A stretch of 64,000 nucleotides of DNA from contig AKXM01000010.1 in NCBI GenBank assembly GCA_000277545.1, positions 22,291-86,290 on the forward strand, in the 5' to 3' direction. Under the pieces are notes generated by a model. The model was given only the letters and a program-made list of their open reading frames with translations. It did no database searches and was not told the origin of the DNA. The position numbers were made by a program, and so were the translations under genes. This DNA comes from Enterobacter sp. Ag1 (GTDB taxonomy: Bacteria > Pseudomonadota > Gammaproteobacteria > Enterobacterales > Enterobacteriaceae). This document shows, piece after piece, positions 53,061 through 63,897 of this stretch. Each line of letters begins with the position of its first letter. Position 1 is the stretch's first letter.

Positions 53061-53954
53061 ATGGATTTACGCGATCTGAAAACCTTTCTGCACCTGGCTG
53101 AAAGCCGCCATTTTGGGCGTAGCGCGCGCGCCATGCACGTCAGTCCCTCCACGCTTTCGCGCCAGATCCAGCGTCTGGAGGACGACCTCGGGCAACCTCT
53201 GTTTTTGCGTGATAACCGCACCGTGACGCTGACTGAAGCCGGCGAGCAATTACGGCTGTTTGCCCAGCACACGCTGCTGCAATATCAGCAGATGCGCCAC
53301 ACGCTTGGCCAGCAAGGTCCTTCCCTGAGCGGAGAGCTGCATCTGTTTTGCTCGGTGACCGCCGCATACAGCCATTTGCCGCCCATTCTGGACCGCTTCC
53401 GGGCTGAACATCCTTCCGTTGAAATTAAGCTGACCACCGGCGACGCCGCGGATGCGGTAGAAAAAGTCGACTCCAACGAAGCCGATCTCGCCATTGCCGG
53501 AAAACCAGAGTCCCTTCCGCCTGGCGTGGCTTTCTCAATGCTGGAAAATTTATCCGTGGCCTTGATCGCCCCCGCTTTGCCTTGCCCTGTCAGGGCGCAG
53601 GTAAGCCAACCGGAGCCAGACTGGGCCAAAATTCCGTTTATCATGCCCGAGCAAGGGCCCGTTCGGCGCCGTATAGAACTGTGGTTCCGCCGCCAGAAAA
53701 TCAGTAACCCGGTAATCTACGCTACCGTCGCCGGCCACGAAGCCATGGTGTCAATGGTGGCGCTGGGATGTGGCGTCGCGCTGATCCCGGAAATCGTGCT
53801 GGAAAACAGCCCGGAACCGGTGCGCAACCGCGTGCTGGTTCTGGAACGTAACGATGAGAAAGCGCCGTTTGAACTGGGCGTTTGCGTACAAAAAAAGCGG
53901 CTCAATGAGCCGCTTATCAGCGCCTTCTGGAAGCTTTTACCCGGCAGCCATTAA
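53061..53954 (+). CDS. ilvY: LysR-type activator IlvY
   Basis: 297 aa from MDLRDLKTFLHLAESRHFGRSA, the E. coli length; an ATG two codons earlier (53055) has the better-spaced GAGG and may be used. HTH at about 18-37. Co-inducer domain binds acetolactate/acetohydroxybutyrate and activates ilvC. Its last bases overlap the ilvA stop. Confidence 0.96.
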   Translation: MDLRDLKTFLHLAESRHFGRSARAMHVSPSTLSRQIQRLEDDLGQPLFLRDNRTVTLTEAGEQLRLFAQHTLLQYQQMRHTLGQQGPSLSGELHLFCSVTAAYSHLPPILDRFRAEHPSVEIKLTTGDAADAVEKVDSNEADLAIAGKPESLPPGVAFSMLENLSVALIAPALPCPVRAQVSQPEPDWAKIPFIMPEQGPVRRRIELWFRRQKISNPVIYATVAGHEAMVSMVALGCGVALIPEIVLENSPEPVRNRVLVLERNDEKAPFELGVCVQKKRLNEPLISAFWKLLPGSH

Positions 53955-55495
53955 CCGGCCAGGAAGAAGCGGAACGCCGGGTTCTGGGTTTCGTCGTGAC
54001 ATTCGTAACCCAGTTCGTTGAGCCGGGTTTCGAAGTCCGGCTCATTTTCACCCAACTCAAACGCCGCCAGAACTCGCCCGTAGTCGGTGCCGTGGCTGCG
54101 GTAGTGGAACAGAGAAATGTTCCAGTGCGTTCCCAGCGTGCTCAGGAACTTCAGCAGCGCCCCCGGCGATTCCGGGAATTCAAAGCTGTACAAGCGTTCG
54201 CGCAGCGGCTTCGAAGGTCGGCCGCCCACCATGTAGCGAACGTGCAGCTTCGCCATTTCGTCGTCAGAGAGATCGACCACACCGTAGCCGCCTTCGCTGA
54301 GCTGAGCGATGATCTCTTTACGCTCTTCCAGCCCGCGGGTCAGTCGCACCCCAACAAAAATGCAGGCATCGTCAGAGCTAGCGTAACGGTAGTTGAACTC
54401 AGTGACCGAGCGACCGCCCAGCAGCTGGCAAAACTTCAGGAAACTGCCTTTTTGCTCTGGAATAGTGACCGCCAGCAATGCTTCTCGCTGCTCGCCCAGT
54501 TCACAGCGCTCCGAGACATAGCGTAGCCCGTGAAAATTCACGTTTGCGCCAGACAGCACATGCGCCAGGCGTTCGCCACGAATGTTGTGCTGCTGGATGT
54601 ACTTTTTCATCCCCGCCAGCGCCAGCGCGCCGGAAGGCTCGGCGACAGCACGCACATCCTCGAACAAATCCTTCATCGCCGCGCAGATGGCATCGCTGTC
54701 CACGGTGATGATGTCGTCCAGGTATTCCTGGCACACGCGGAAGGTTTCGTCGCCGATGCGCTTAACAGCAACACCTTCGGCAAACAGCCCTACGCGCGGC
54801 AGCTCAACCGGGTGCCCGGCATCCAGCGCCGCCTTGAGACAGGCAGAATCTTCGGCTTCAACCGCAATCACTTTGATCTGCGGCATCAGTTGCTTGATCA
54901 AAACCGCTACGCCAGCCGCCAGGCCACCGCCGCCAACCGGCACGAATACGCGATCGATGTGCGCATCCTGCTGCAGCAATTCCAGCGCAACCGTACCCTG
55001 CCCGGCGATGACTGCCGGGTGATCAAACGGAGGCACGTAGGTGAAACCTTGCTGCTGAGAAAGTTCGATGGCTTTGGCCTTTGCCTCATCGAAATTCGCG
55101 CCATGCAGCAACACTTCGCCTCCGAAGGCCCGCACAGCATCGACTTTGATATCCGCAGTAGCCACAGGCATAACGATCAGCGACTTAATACCCAATCGAG
55201 TGGACGAAAGCGCGACGCCCTGAGCGTGATTTCCCGCAGAAGCGGTGATCACGCCACTGGCTTTTTGCTCGCTGTTCAGGCCAGCAATCATCGAATAAGC
55301 CCCGCGCAGCTTGAAGCTATGCACAGGCTGGCGGTCTTCACGCTTAACCAGAATGACGTTATCAAGGCGCGAAGAAAGCTTTTCCATTTTTTGCAGCGGC
55401 GTTACCTGCACAACTTCGTAAACCGGCGCGCGCAATACCGCGCGCAGATACTCTGCTCCGCCGGGGGCATCGGGTAGCGGTTGTGACTCAGCCAT
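53951..55495 (-). CDS. ilvA: threonine dehydratase, biosynthetic
   Basis: 514 aa, the E. coli length. Type II PLP fold with Lys62 in HSFKLRGAYSM and the phosphate-binding GGGGLAAG. Two C-terminal ACT-like domains (about 330-514) for isoleucine inhibition and valine activation. First step from threonine to isoleucine. Two bases after ilvD; convergent with ilvY. Confidence 0.98.
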   Translation of the reverse strand: MAESQPLPDAPGGAEYLRAVLRAPVYEVVQVTPLQKMEKLSSRLDNVILVKREDRQPVHSFKLRGAYSMIAGLNSEQKASGVITASAGNHAQGVALSSTRLGIKSLIVMPVATADIKVDAVRAFGGEVLLHGANFDEAKAKAIELSQQQGFTYVPPFDHPAVIAGQGTVALELLQQDAHIDRVFVPVGGGGLAAGVAVLIKQLMPQIKVIAVEAEDSACLKAALDAGHPVELPRVGLFAEGVAVKRIGDETFRVCQEYLDDIITVDSDAICAAMKDLFEDVRAVAEPSGALALAGMKKYIQQHNIRGERLAHVLSGANVNFHGLRYVSERCELGEQREALLAVTIPEQKGSFLKFCQLLGGRSVTEFNYRYASSDDACIFVGVRLTRGLEERKEIIAQLSEGGYGVVDLSDDEMAKLHVRYMVGGRPSKPLRERLYSFEFPESPGALLKFLSTLGTHWNISLFHYRSHGTDYGRVLAAFELGENEPDFETRLNELGYECHDETQNPAFRFFLAG

Positions 55496-55497
55496 AA

Positions 55498-57348
55498 TTA
55501 GCCTCCAAGCTTGCTTTTATCACGCACGGCACCTTTATCCGCACTGGTGGCGAGGCTGGCGTAGGCGCGCAGGGCGAAGGAAACCTGGCGCTCACGATTG
55601 CGAGGAGTCCATGCCGCTTCACCGCGAGCTTCCTGCGCTTCACGACGTGCAGCCATTTCCTGATCGGTAAGCTGCAGCTGAATACCGCGATTAGGGATAT
55701 CAATGGCAATCATGTCGCCGTCTTCAATCAGGGCGATATTGCCGCCGCTCGCGGCTTCAGGAGAAACGTGGCCGATCGACAGACCCGAGGTCCCGCCGGA
55801 GAAACGGCCGTCGGTGACCAGCGCGCAGGCTTTACCCAGCCCCATAGATTTCAGGAAGGTGGTTGGGTAGAGCATTTCCTGCATGCCTGGCCCGCCCTTT
55901 GGCCCTTCGTAGCGAATAACAACCACGTCACCTGCAACGACTTTACCGCCGAGGATGGCTTCTACCGCATCGTCCTGGCTTTCATAAACTTTGGCCGGGC
56001 CGCGGAATACCAGGCTGCCTTCATCCACGCCAGCGGTTTTAACAATACAGCCGTTTTCCGCGAAGTTGCCGTACAGAACGGCCAGGCCGCCATCTTTGCT
56101 GTAGGCATTTTCCAGTGAGCGAATGCAACCGTTAGCGCGATCGTCATCCAGCGTGTCCCAGCGGCAGTTCTGCGAGAAAGCCTGAGTAGTACGAATGCCC
56201 GCCGGACCCGCGCGGAACATCGTTTTCACCGCCTCGTCTTTGGTCAGCATGACATCGTATTGTTCCAGCGTCTGCGGCAGGGAAAGGCCAAGCACGTTTT
56301 TCACTTCGCGGTTCAACAATCCGGCGCGATCCAGCTCGCCGAGGATCCCGAGTACGCCTCCGGCACGGTGCACGTCTTCCATATGGTATTTCTGGGTGCT
56401 TGGCGCGACTTTACACAGCTGTGGAACCTTGCGGGACAGCTGGTCAATGTCGGTCATGGTGAAGTCGATTTCAGCTTCTTGCGCGGCGGCCAGCAGGTGC
56501 AGAACGGTGTTAGTGGAGCCGCCCATGGCGATATCCAGAGTCATGGCGTTTTCGAACGCCTCTTTGCTGGCGATGCTGCGCGGGAGCGCGGTGGCATCAT
56601 CCTGCTCGTAATAGCGCTTGGTCAGTTCAACAATGCGTTTACCCGCGTTCAGGAACAACTCTTTGCGGTCAGCGTGCGTCGCCAGCAGTGAACCGTTACC
56701 CGGCTGAGACAGACCTAGCGCCTCGGTCAGGCAGTTCATGGAGTTGGCAGTGAACATACCTGAACAAGAGCCGCACGTTGGACACGCGGAGCGTTCAACC
56801 TGCTCGCTTTGCTCGTCAGAAACTTTCGGGTCCGCACCCTGAATCATCGCATCGACCAGATCCAGCTTGATGATCTGGTCGGAAAGTTTAGTTTTCCCGG
56901 CTTCCATCGGGCCGCCGGAGACGAAGATCACCGGAATGTTCAGGCGCAGCGAGGCCATCAGCATCCCTGGGGTGATTTTGTCGCAGTTGGAGATACAAAC
57001 CATGGCATCGGCGCAGTGGGCGTTCACCATGTACTCAACCGAGTCGGCAATCAGCTCGCGGGACGGCAGGGAATAGAGCATACCGCCGTGCCCCATCGCG
57101 ATACCGTCATCCACCGCAATGGTGTTGAACTCTTTCGCTACGCCGCCGGAGGCTTCGATTTGCTCGGCAACCAGTTTACCCAGGTCGCGCAGGTGAACGT
57201 GGCCCGGTACGAATTGGGTAAAGGAGTTGACGACCGCAATGATCGGTTTGCCAAAATCGGCGTCGGTCATCCCCGTTGCGCGCCACAGCGCGCGGGCACC
57301 CGCCATATTGCGGCCGTGAGTTGTAGTGGCGGAACGATACTTAGGCAT
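55498..57348 (-). CDS. ilvD: dihydroxy-acid dehydratase
   Basis: 616 aa, the E. coli length. Cluster ligand region [12 protein letters not shown] and [19 protein letters not shown], and C-terminal [20 protein letters not shown]. Iron-sulfur enzyme converting dihydroxy acids to 2-keto acids in both branches. Follows ilvE after 73 bp. Confidence 0.98.
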   Translation of the reverse strand: MPKYRSATTTHGRNMAGARALWRATGMTDADFGKPIIAVVNSFTQFVPGHVHLRDLGKLVAEQIEASGGVAKEFNTIAVDDGIAMGHGGMLYSLPSRELIADSVEYMVNAHCADAMVCISNCDKITPGMLMASLRLNIPVIFVSGGPMEAGKTKLSDQIIKLDLVDAMIQGADPKVSDEQSEQVERSACPTCGSCSGMFTANSMNCLTEALGLSQPGNGSLLATHADRKELFLNAGKRIVELTKRYYEQDDATALPRSIASKEAFENAMTLDIAMGGSTNTVLHLLAAAQEAEIDFTMTDIDQLSRKVPQLCKVAPSTQKYHMEDVHRAGGVLGILGELDRAGLLNREVKNVLGLSLPQTLEQYDVMLTKDEAVKTMFRAGPAGIRTTQAFSQNCRWDTLDDDRANGCIRSLENAYSKDGGLAVLYGNFAENGCIVKTAGVDEGSLVFRGPAKVYESQDDAVEAILGGKVVAGDVVVIRYEGPKGGPGMQEMLYPTTFLKSMGLGKACALVTDGRFSGGTSGLSIGHVSPEAASGGNIALIEDGDMIAIDIPNRGIQLQLTDQEMAARREAQEARGEAAWTPRNRERQVSFALRAYASLATSADKGAVRDKSKLGG

Positions 57349-57421
57349 GCTTTATTTACTCCAGTCTGTCGGGTAGCAGGCGGTCAGTTGCCGCCCGCCT
57401 GATTATATTTTTGTTTAAAAC

Positions 57422-58351
57422 TTACGGGTTTACCTGATCTAACCAGCCCCACTTGTCTTCGGTTTCGCCGGTGAACAGGCCAAAGAATGCCTGTTGAATA
57501 CGTTTGGTGACCGGGCCACAGCGGCCTTCGCCCACCTGAATGCGGTCTACGCTGCGCACCGGGGTGATTTCGGCGGCGGTACCGGACATAAAGACTTCGT
57601 CGGCCAGGTACAGAGACTCGCGCGACAGCACCTGCTCACGGACTTCAATGCCCAAGTCTTTTGCCAGCTTGATGATTGCATCGCGGGTAATCCCCGGCAG
57701 CGCTGAAGAGGTAAATGGCGGGGTGTAGATCACGCCGTCTTTTACTTCGAACAGGTTTTCACCCGCGCCCTCAGACAGGAAGCCGTTCACATCGAGCGCA
57801 ATCCCTTCCTGATAGCCGTGGCGGCGTGCTTCGCTGCCGACCAGCAGAGAAGAAAGGTAGTTACCGCCCGCTTTGGCCGCGGTAGGAATGGTGTTTGGTG
57901 CCGCACGGTTCCAGGAAGAGACCATTGCATCAATCCCCTGATCCAGCGCTTCAGCGCCCAGATAAGCGCCCCACGGGAAAGCCGCAATGATCACGTCGGT
58001 GGTATACCCTTCCGGCGGATTAACGCCCATACCTACGTCGCCAACAAAGACCAGAGGGCGAATGTAAGCGCTGGTGAGATTATTTTTACGGATAACCGCA
58101 CGGCAGGCTTCCATCAGCACATCCACGCTTTGCGATACCGGGAAGCGATAGATTTTTGCTGAGTCACGCAAGCGCTGCATGTGTTCACGATGACGGAACA
58201 CCACTGGCCCTTTGTGCGAGTCGTAGCAACGGATGCCTTCGAAGACCGAAGTACCGTAGTGCAGCGCGTGGGACATGACGTGAACTTTCGCTTCTCCCCA
58301 CGGAGTCATCTCGCCATTGAACCAGATGTAATCAGCTTTCTTGGTCGTCAT
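57422..58351 (-). CDS. ilvE: branched-chain amino-acid aminotransferase
   Basis: 309 aa from MTTKKADYIWFNGE, the E. coli length. The upstream 25-codon reading (58426) runs into ilvM and is rejected. Fold-type IV PLP enzyme with Lys in AAKAGGNYLSSLL (about 160) and GITRDAIIKLA. Last step of Ile, Val and Leu synthesis. Confidence 0.98.
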   Translation of the reverse strand: MTTKKADYIWFNGEMTPWGEAKVHVMSHALHYGTSVFEGIRCYDSHKGPVVFRHREHMQRLRDSAKIYRFPVSQSVDVLMEACRAVIRKNNLTSAYIRPLVFVGDVGMGVNPPEGYTTDVIIAAFPWGAYLGAEALDQGIDAMVSSWNRAAPNTIPTAAKAGGNYLSSLLVGSEARRHGYQEGIALDVNGFLSEGAGENLFEVKDGVIYTPPFTSSALPGITRDAIIKLAKDLGIEVREQVLSRESLYLADEVFMSGTAAEITPVRSVDRIQVGEGRCGPVTKRIQQAFFGLFTGETEDKWGWLDQVNP

Positions 58352-58370
58352 TGTTCTCTTCCTTTTACGC

Positions 58371-58628
58371 TCAGGCGCGGATTTGTTGTGATGTTTGTGG
58401 CTGGATTTCAACGCAGGCAACGTCAACCAGCTTGCTTAATTGAGTAAACAGTAATTCGACTGGCCGCAGGCTAGCAACGGTCAATTCAATATTAATATTG
58501 TCGGTATTCCCCGCCGCGGCCATATTCATCGCGCAGATCTGGAATCCACGATGGCGCACTACGCGTAAAACACGTTCTAACGTTTCCGGACGGAAGCGAG
58601 CCTGCACTGCGAGCTGATGTTGCATCAT
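58371..58628 (-). CDS. ilvM: acetohydroxyacid synthase II small subunit
   Basis: 85 aa (E. coli 87). Single ACT domain ([24 protein letters not shown]...). Regulatory partner of IlvG. Overlaps ilvG by 4 bp; ilvE follows after 19 bp. Confidence 0.96.
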   Translation of the reverse strand: MMQHQLAVQARFRPETLERVLRVVRHRGFQICAMNMAAAGNTDNINIELTVASLRPVELLFTQLSKLVDVACVEIQPQTSQQIRA

Positions 58629-60271
58629 GATAATTTCTCCAGCATTTGCGAGTTACTGGCACCGGGCGGTACCAACGGCCAGACGTTTTCGTACTCATCG
58701 ATCGAGACGTGAAGCATGTACGGGCCGTCGCTGTTCAGCAGGGCGTCTAACGCGGCTTCTACCTGGTCTTTACGGGTGATGTGCTGACCTGGAATGCCAA
58801 AGGCGCTGGCCAGCGTGAGGAAATCAGGGTTGTCGGTCAGGGTGGTTTCACTGTAGCGCTCTTCAAAAAACAGCTGCTGCCACTGTCTCACCATGCCCAG
58901 GCGTTGGTTATCGAGCAGCAGGATTTTGACCGGCAACTGTTTGCGCTTGATGGTGCCTAATTCCTGAACGTTCATCATGAAAGAGCCATCGCCGGAGACG
59001 CAAATAACCGTATCTTCCGGCCTTGCAACCTGAGCACCAACGGCGGCGGGTAAACCAAAGCCCATCGTGCCAAGCCCGCTGGAAGTGATGAAGTTCTCCG
59101 GGCGAGTGAAGGTCATGTGCTGTGCGGTCCACATCTGATGCTGGCCTACGTCGGTGGTCACAACGGCTTCTGCTGATTTGCGCTCGGAGAGCTGCTTCAG
59201 CAGCAAGGGGGCATAGATAGCCTGACCCGGATGATCGTAGCGCCACTGGTGTTCTTCGTTCAGGGCGGCGACATGCTGCTGCCAGGAGGCAATGTGCAAC
59301 GGCTGTTGCAAGGCCGGTAAAAGCTGATTCAGTGGCCCCTGCAACGCGACATGCGCCTGGCGCAGCTTGCTCAGCTCCGCAGGATCGATATCCATGTGGA
59401 TAACTTTGGCGTGCGGAGCAAAGGTATTCAGCTTCCCGGTGACGCGGTCATCGAAACGGGCTCCAACGGCCAACAGCAGATCGCATTCCTGAACGGCGAG
59501 GTTCGCCGCCTTGGTGCCGTGCATTCCCAACATACCGGTATAAAACGCATGGTCGGCCGGGACTGCACCCAGCCCTTTCAGAGTGACTGTGGAAGGCATA
59601 CCCGTGACGGAAATAAACTCACGGAGCGCTGGAACCGCCTGCGCCATCCCAACGCCGCCGCCAACGTAAAGCATCGGCTTTTTGGCCTGAGCGAGCATTT
59701 CACGGGCCTGCTGCAATTCAGCCAACGGTAGGTGAGCATCATCTTCAACGGCAGATAACCAGGCCTCAGGCTCACCAATAGCCAACTGAATATCTTTTGG
59801 AATATCGACCAGAACGGGGCCTGGACGGCCAGAATTAGCAATCTCAAAGGCCTCGGCAAGGACACGCGGCAATTCATCAAAGGATTCGACGAGGAAACTG
59901 TGTTTCGTGCAGGCAAGCGACAGGCCGAGGACGTCAACTTCCTGGAAAGCGTCAGTCCCGATCAAAGGTGCAGCCACCTGGCCGGTGATGGCAACCACAG
60001 GAACAGAATCTAAAAGTGCGTCAGCAAGGCCAGTTAACAGATTTGTCGCACCGGGGCCAGAAGTGGCAATACACACACCGGTTTTGCCCGTTGAGCGGGC
60101 ATAACCAATAGCTGCCATGGCTGCACCTTGCTCATGGCGACACAGTAGATGTTCCACACCACCGTCGTACAACGCATCGTACACCGGCATAATCGCGCCG
60201 CCAGGATAACCGAAAACTGTTTCAACACCCTGCGCTCGCAACGCATGTACTACCCACTGTGCACCATTCAT
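58625..60271 (-). CDS. ilvG: acetohydroxyacid synthase II large subunit, intact
   Basis: 548 aa, full length and uninterrupted. ThDP glutamate in [19 protein letters not shown], and ThDP/Mg motif [33 protein letters not shown]. Makes acetolactate and 2-aceto-2-hydroxybutyrate. E. coli K-12 carries a frameshift in this gene; there is none here, so a valine-insensitive isozyme is predicted. Confidence 0.98.
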   Translation of the reverse strand: MNGAQWVVHALRAQGVETVFGYPGGAIMPVYDALYDGGVEHLLCRHEQGAAMAAIGYARSTGKTGVCIATSGPGATNLLTGLADALLDSVPVVAITGQVAAPLIGTDAFQEVDVLGLSLACTKHSFLVESFDELPRVLAEAFEIANSGRPGPVLVDIPKDIQLAIGEPEAWLSAVEDDAHLPLAELQQAREMLAQAKKPMLYVGGGVGMAQAVPALREFISVTGMPSTVTLKGLGAVPADHAFYTGMLGMHGTKAANLAVQECDLLLAVGARFDDRVTGKLNTFAPHAKVIHMDIDPAELSKLRQAHVALQGPLNQLLPALQQPLHIASWQQHVAALNEEHQWRYDHPGQAIYAPLLLKQLSERKSAEAVVTTDVGQHQMWTAQHMTFTRPENFITSSGLGTMGFGLPAAVGAQVARPEDTVICVSGDGSFMMNVQELGTIKRKQLPVKILLLDNQRLGMVRQWQQLFFEERYSETTLTDNPDFLTLASAFGIPGQHITRKDQVEAALDALLNSDGPYMLHVSIDEYENVWPLVPPGASNSQMLEKLS

Positions 60272-60273
60272 AG

Positions 60274-60324
60274 TTAGTTCCCCGTCTCATCACCGGAGAA
60301 ACAGCATTTTATTCTGCAACACAT
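60274..60324 (-). CDS. ilvX: IlvX small peptide
   Basis: 16 codons, ATG at 60322-60324 behind GCGAGG, reading [16 protein letters not shown], and TAA two bases before the ilvG start. It keeps the CFS and TGN residues of E. coli IlvX (MNNSTKFCFSRFRTGN) but has four Cys against one. Lies between the attenuator and ilvG and may couple translation into ilvG. Confidence 0.7.
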   Translation of the reverse strand: MCCRIKCCFSGDETGN

Positions 60325-60357
60325 ACTCTGTTCCTCGCTTCACATTCTTCAGTCAAC

Positions 60358-60391
60358 AAAAAACCCCCGGACCTTTCGGTGCGGGGGTTCT
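60358..60391 (-). terminator. ilvL attenuator terminator
   Basis: AACCCCCGGACC / GGTGCGGGGGTT hairpin (60362-60391) followed on the minus strand by six T. It lies after the ilvL stop, the expected attenuator position. Confidence 0.9.
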
Positions 60392-60411
60392 TTTCGATTC
60401 AGGCTTGATTT

Positions 60412-60510
60412 TTAAGCCTTTCTTTCTCCAAGTGCAGCCCCGCACGGTGGGATAATAATCACCACCACGCTAATCACGACCAGGCTAATCACTCGTAGAA
60501 GGGCTGTCAT
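60412..60510 (-). CDS. ilvL: ilvGMEDA leader peptide
   Basis: 32 codons, ATG at 60508-60510, starting MTALLRVISLVVISVVVIII and ending ALGERKA, with runs of Val, Ile and Leu codons. Ribosome stalling at these codons when Ile, Val or Leu are short prevents the attenuator from forming. Confidence 0.95.
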   Translation of the reverse strand: MTALLRVISLVVISVVVIIIPPCGAALGERKA

Positions 60511-60863
60511 TTTCTGTATGTTCTAACGTCTAGTTCGAAGTAATGCCTACAGAGTTATCACAGAGTTGACGTAAAGCACAATATTTTTTTATGACGAAAA
60601 GATCGCCGTTGAAATTAATTAGCATAAAAACTATTTAATTTCAGTGCATAACGAGAAAGTGAAAATAATTCATAAAACTGGTCTGCTGAGGGTATTTTCT
60701 GCGTAATACCAGTAAAAAGTTATTGTTCTGCGATCGGCTTCGCAGCCAGAGCTGTAAAAAAGAAAGCGGATAAAAAAGTCAGGGAGGTACTTCCCGGTGC
60801 ATAAAACGAACAATATTTAATCTTTTATTGGCGCGGCAGAATGAAGTTTTTCACGGAGGAAAA
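60511..60863. promoter_or_regulatory. ilvL / yifB intergenic region
   Basis: 353 bp without a gene, AT-rich in the middle (60580-60650). It must hold the ilvGMEDA promoter on the minus strand near 60540-60600; E. coli has an IHF-assisted promoter here. I find no single convincing -35/-10 pair. The right end carries ACGGAGG, the yifB ribosome site. Confidence 0.45.
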
Positions 60864-62384
60864 ATGTCACTGTCGGTTGTCTATACCAGAGCAGCACTCG
60901 GCGTTCACGCCCCACAGGTTACGGTTGAAGTGCATATCAGTGCTGGTTTACCAGGGCTTACGCTTGTCGGCCTGCCTGAAACTACCGTGAGAGAAGCCCG
61001 GGATCGAGTCAGAAGCGCATTGATCAATAGCGGCTACACATTTCCAGCGCGTAAAATCACTATTAACCTTGCTCCGGCAGATCTTCCTAAAGAAGGTGGC
61101 AGATACGATTTGCCGATTGCTCTGGCGCTGCTGGTTGCCTCTGAGCAGCTAAATACGCCCAAGCTGGCCAAGCTTGAGTTTATCGGCGAGCTTGCGCTGA
61201 CCGGGGAGCTACGTGGGGTTTCTGGGGCCATATCATCCGCTATGGAGGCTTTGAATGCGGGGCGAGAAGTCGTGGTTGCCGCAGAAAATGAAGAAGAAGT
61301 AGCCCTGATCGCTAAACCGGGCTGCTTTGTGGCCACGCATCTGACCGAGGTATGCGCCTGGCTGGAAGGAAAACACGACCTCCGCACCCCGGTTAGCCCT
61401 GCGCTGTGGCAAGCTGATAGCCTGGAAGACATGAACGAGATTATTGGGCAAAGTCAGGGAAAACGAGCGCTGGAAATTGCGGCGGCTGGCGGGCATAACC
61501 TCTTACTGATAGGCCCACCAGGAACGGGTAAAACCATGCTGGCGAGCCGGCTCAATACGCTCCTTCCTCCTTTGAACGATGTTGAAGCATTACAGAGCGC
61601 AGCCATTCTGAGCCTGGTACAATCTTCGCATCTTCATCGCCATTGGCGTCAGCGTCCGTTCAGGGCTCCCCATCACAGTGCCTCGTTAACTTCCGTCGTG
61701 GGCGGCGGGGCTATCCCGCAGCCAGGAGAAATTTCGTTAGCGCACAACGGCGTGTTATTTCTGGATGAATTACCTGAGTTTGAGCGCCGCGTACTGGACT
61801 CGCTTAGGGAACCTATTGAATCAGGTGAGATTCATATCTCTCGCACCCGGGCAAAAATCACCTACCCCGCGGATTTTCAGCTTATCGCGGCGATGAATCC
61901 CAGTCCTACAGGGCATTATGAAGGCAAACATAACCGTGCCACGCCCCAGCAGACTTTACGCTATATGAATCGACTCTCGGGCCCTTTTCTCGACCGCTTC
62001 GACCTCTCAGTGGATATCCCGCTTCTCCCGGCAGGAATGCTGAGTAAAACGAACCATCAGGAAGAAAAAAGCGAGAGAATAAGGGAAAGGGTAATAGAGA
62101 CACGCGACAGGCAACTCTCCCGGCAGAACAAGCTGAATGCCCGACTCAGCAATCATGAGATCCGCGAACACTGTGAACTTGTGCCGAATGATGCAGTTTG
62201 GCTGGAGGAAACATTACTCAAACTGGGCCTGTCGGTCAGGGCATGGCAACGTCTTCTGAAAGTCTCTCGTACCATCGCGGATATCGAGCATTGCGAGAGT
62301 ATTACTCGGGCACATCTCCAGGAAGCACTGAGCTATCGAACTATTGATCGGTTGCTCCTGCATTTGCACAGACTGGCAGAATAA
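60864..62384 (+). CDS. yifB: Mg-chelatase/ComM family AAA+ ATPase YifB
   Basis: 506 aa from MSLSVVYTRAALG (GGAGG upstream), the E. coli length; a start 12 codons earlier lacks a ribosome site. N-terminal domain (about 1-190), Walker A GPPGTGKTML, Walker B GVLFLDELPEF, sensor motifs and the C-terminal helical domain. Homologous to ComM, a hexameric helicase that drives branch migration during natural transformation; role in enterobacteria unclear. Confidence 0.95.
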   Translation: MSLSVVYTRAALGVHAPQVTVEVHISAGLPGLTLVGLPETTVREARDRVRSALINSGYTFPARKITINLAPADLPKEGGRYDLPIALALLVASEQLNTPKLAKLEFIGELALTGELRGVSGAISSAMEALNAGREVVVAAENEEEVALIAKPGCFVATHLTEVCAWLEGKHDLRTPVSPALWQADSLEDMNEIIGQSQGKRALEIAAAGGHNLLLIGPPGTGKTMLASRLNTLLPPLNDVEALQSAAILSLVQSSHLHRHWRQRPFRAPHHSASLTSVVGGGAIPQPGEISLAHNGVLFLDELPEFERRVLDSLREPIESGEIHISRTRAKITYPADFQLIAAMNPSPTGHYEGKHNRATPQQTLRYMNRLSGPFLDRFDLSVDIPLLPAGMLSKTNHQEEKSERIRERVIETRDRQLSRQNKLNARLSNHEIREHCELVPNDAVWLEETLLKLGLSVRAWQRLLKVSRTIADIEHCESITRAHLQEALSYRTIDRLLLHLHRLAE

Positions 62385-62410
62385 AAAACGGGGCTTTCGC
62401 CCCATTTTTT
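62383..62410. terminator. bidirectional terminator yifB / maoP
   Basis: A6-C-GGGGC-TTTC-GCCCC-A-T6 between the convergent stops of yifB and maoP; the A- and T-runs let it work on both strands. Confidence 0.85.
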
Positions 62411-62747
62411 AATCATCACTATCGCTGTAGTCTTCAACCGTATCCATCTGCGGTTTACCGCCAGACAGGGTATGAAAACGTTTTGGACGCTTAATACGCG
62501 ACATGTACTTGCTCCAGACACGTTCCGCTTCAGTAGCAGGCTCGCGCACACCACGGCATACGGCAACAAACTGCACTTCTTCTTCAGTGCCTGGTTCGCG
62601 CTTACCGAGATCCAGCTCATTGAACGCAAAACCATGACGTTCTAACAGCTGTGCCTCTTTGATGGTGAAATCACCATGACGAGCAAACCCACGTGGATAA
62701 TGTTTATTGTCGAAAAACCGATTAGTCGTCGTAAAGCTTTCCGCCAT
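62409..62747 (-). CDS. maoP: macrodomain Ori organisation protein MaoP (YifE)
   Basis: 112 aa, the E. coli length. Opens [33 protein letters not shown]; central [38 protein letters not shown]; acidic tail DYSDSDD. In E. coli MaoP with the nearby maoS site shapes the Ori macrodomain. Divergent from hdfR. I did not locate maoS. Confidence 0.94.
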   Translation of the reverse strand: MAESFTTTNRFFDNKHYPRGFARHGDFTIKEAQLLERHGFAFNELDLGKREPGTEEEVQFVAVCRGVREPATEAERVWSKYMSRIKRPKRFHTLSGGKPQMDTVEDYSDSDD

Positions 62748-62866
62748 CCTACACGCTCCTGATTTTCTTGGTCGAGCTATTTATGGCGCGGAGTATTAGT
62801 TACGCTTGACAGAGTGTAAAACAAAACATTTAAATCATAACGACAAATTATTTTTTGGAGTAAGCC

Positions 62867-63691
62867 GTGGACACCGAATTACTTAAAACCTTCCTGGAAG
62901 TTAGCAGAACACGGCACTTTGGTCGCGCTGCAGAAGCACTTTATTTGACGCAGTCTGCGGTAAGCTTTCGCATCCGACAGCTCGAAAATCAGCTTGGTGT
63001 AAACCTTTTTACCCGCCACCGCAATAACATACGGCTGACAACTGCCGGGGAGCGCCTGTTGCCCTACGCAGAAAACCTGATGAATACGTGGTTAGCAGCG
63101 AAAAAAGAGGTATCACATACTTCTCAGCATAATCAGCTCACGCTTGGTGCCAGCGCATCGCTTTGGGAATGTATGCTTTCTGAATGGCTCATTGCGCTTT
63201 ATCAACAGCATAATGGCCTGCAGTTCGAAGCACGAATTGCACAACGTCAGTCACTCGTTAAACAGCTTCATGAGCGCCAGCTGGATTTATTGCTCACAAC
63301 TGAAGCGCCAAAAATGGACGAATTTGCCAGCCAGTTGCTAGGTTACTTCAGCATGGGGCTTTATGGTCCTGCCGCGGAAAGCCGTAAAGCTTCACTCAAC
63401 TATTTACGCATCGAGTGGGGTGCGGATTTTCACCAGCATGAGGCCGAGCTCATTGGAAGTGATGATATTCCGGTATTAACTACCAGTTCAGCAAAAATAG
63501 CCTGCAAGCTGATCTCTGAACTTAACGGTTGCACCTTCCTGCCGATTGAGTGGGCAAAAGAACAGCCCGGGATCTGGCCTGTCCCCGAAAGCACAACGCT
63601 TTCCAGACCATTGTATGCTGTCTGGTTACAAAACACGGACAAACAGAGTGTTATCAAAGAATTATTGAAGACACCATTAAAGGCGCAGTAA
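62867..63691 (+). CDS. hdfR: LysR-type regulator HdfR
   Basis: 274 aa (E. coli 279). HTH at about 18-37 ([20 protein letters not shown]), substrate-binding domain from about residue 90. E. coli HdfR represses flhDC and activates gltBD. Divergent from maoP; next to the trpT/aspT tRNAs as in E. coli. Confidence 0.94.
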   Translation: MDTELLKTFLEVSRTRHFGRAAEALYLTQSAVSFRIRQLENQLGVNLFTRHRNNIRLTTAGERLLPYAENLMNTWLAAKKEVSHTSQHNQLTLGASASLWECMLSEWLIALYQQHNGLQFEARIAQRQSLVKQLHERQLDLLLTTEAPKMDEFASQLLGYFSMGLYGPAAESRKASLNYLRIEWGADFHQHEAELIGSDDIPVLTTSSAKIACKLISELNGCTFLPIEWAKEQPGIWPVPESTTLSRPLYAVWLQNTDKQSVIKELLKTPLKAQ

Positions 63692-63734
63692 TGCGCTTTT
63701 AATAGCTAAGAATATAAAGGAGAGGAATTTTGGA

Positions 63735-63765
63735 CAAAAAAAATCCTTTGCCTAAGCAAAGGATT
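63735..63765 (-). terminator. terminator of the aspT-trpT transcript
   Basis: AATCCTTTG-CCTAAG-CAAAGGATT (63742-63765 with a 6-nt loop) and an A-run on the left, giving eight T on the minus strand just past tRNA-Trp. Confidence 0.9.
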
Positions 63766-63770
63766 ATATA

Positions 63771-63846
63771 TGGCAGGGGCGGAGAGACTCGAACTCGCGA
63801 CACCCGGTTTTGGAGACCGGTGCTCTACCAACTGAGCTACGCCCCT
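63771..63846 (-). tRNA. trpT: tRNA-Trp(CCA)
   Basis: 76 nt including CCA. The minus strand starts AGGGGCGTAG; anticodon loop CTCCAAA gives CCA. Confidence 0.97.
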
Positions 63847-63897
63847 AAATTTTCCTACTATTAAGCCTGCTTAAAGAGCAGGCTTAATTTTAATAAG

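Noticed and set aside
54530..55477. 315-codon ORF opposite ilvA
   Set aside because: Fully antisense to ilvA, no domain or start signal.
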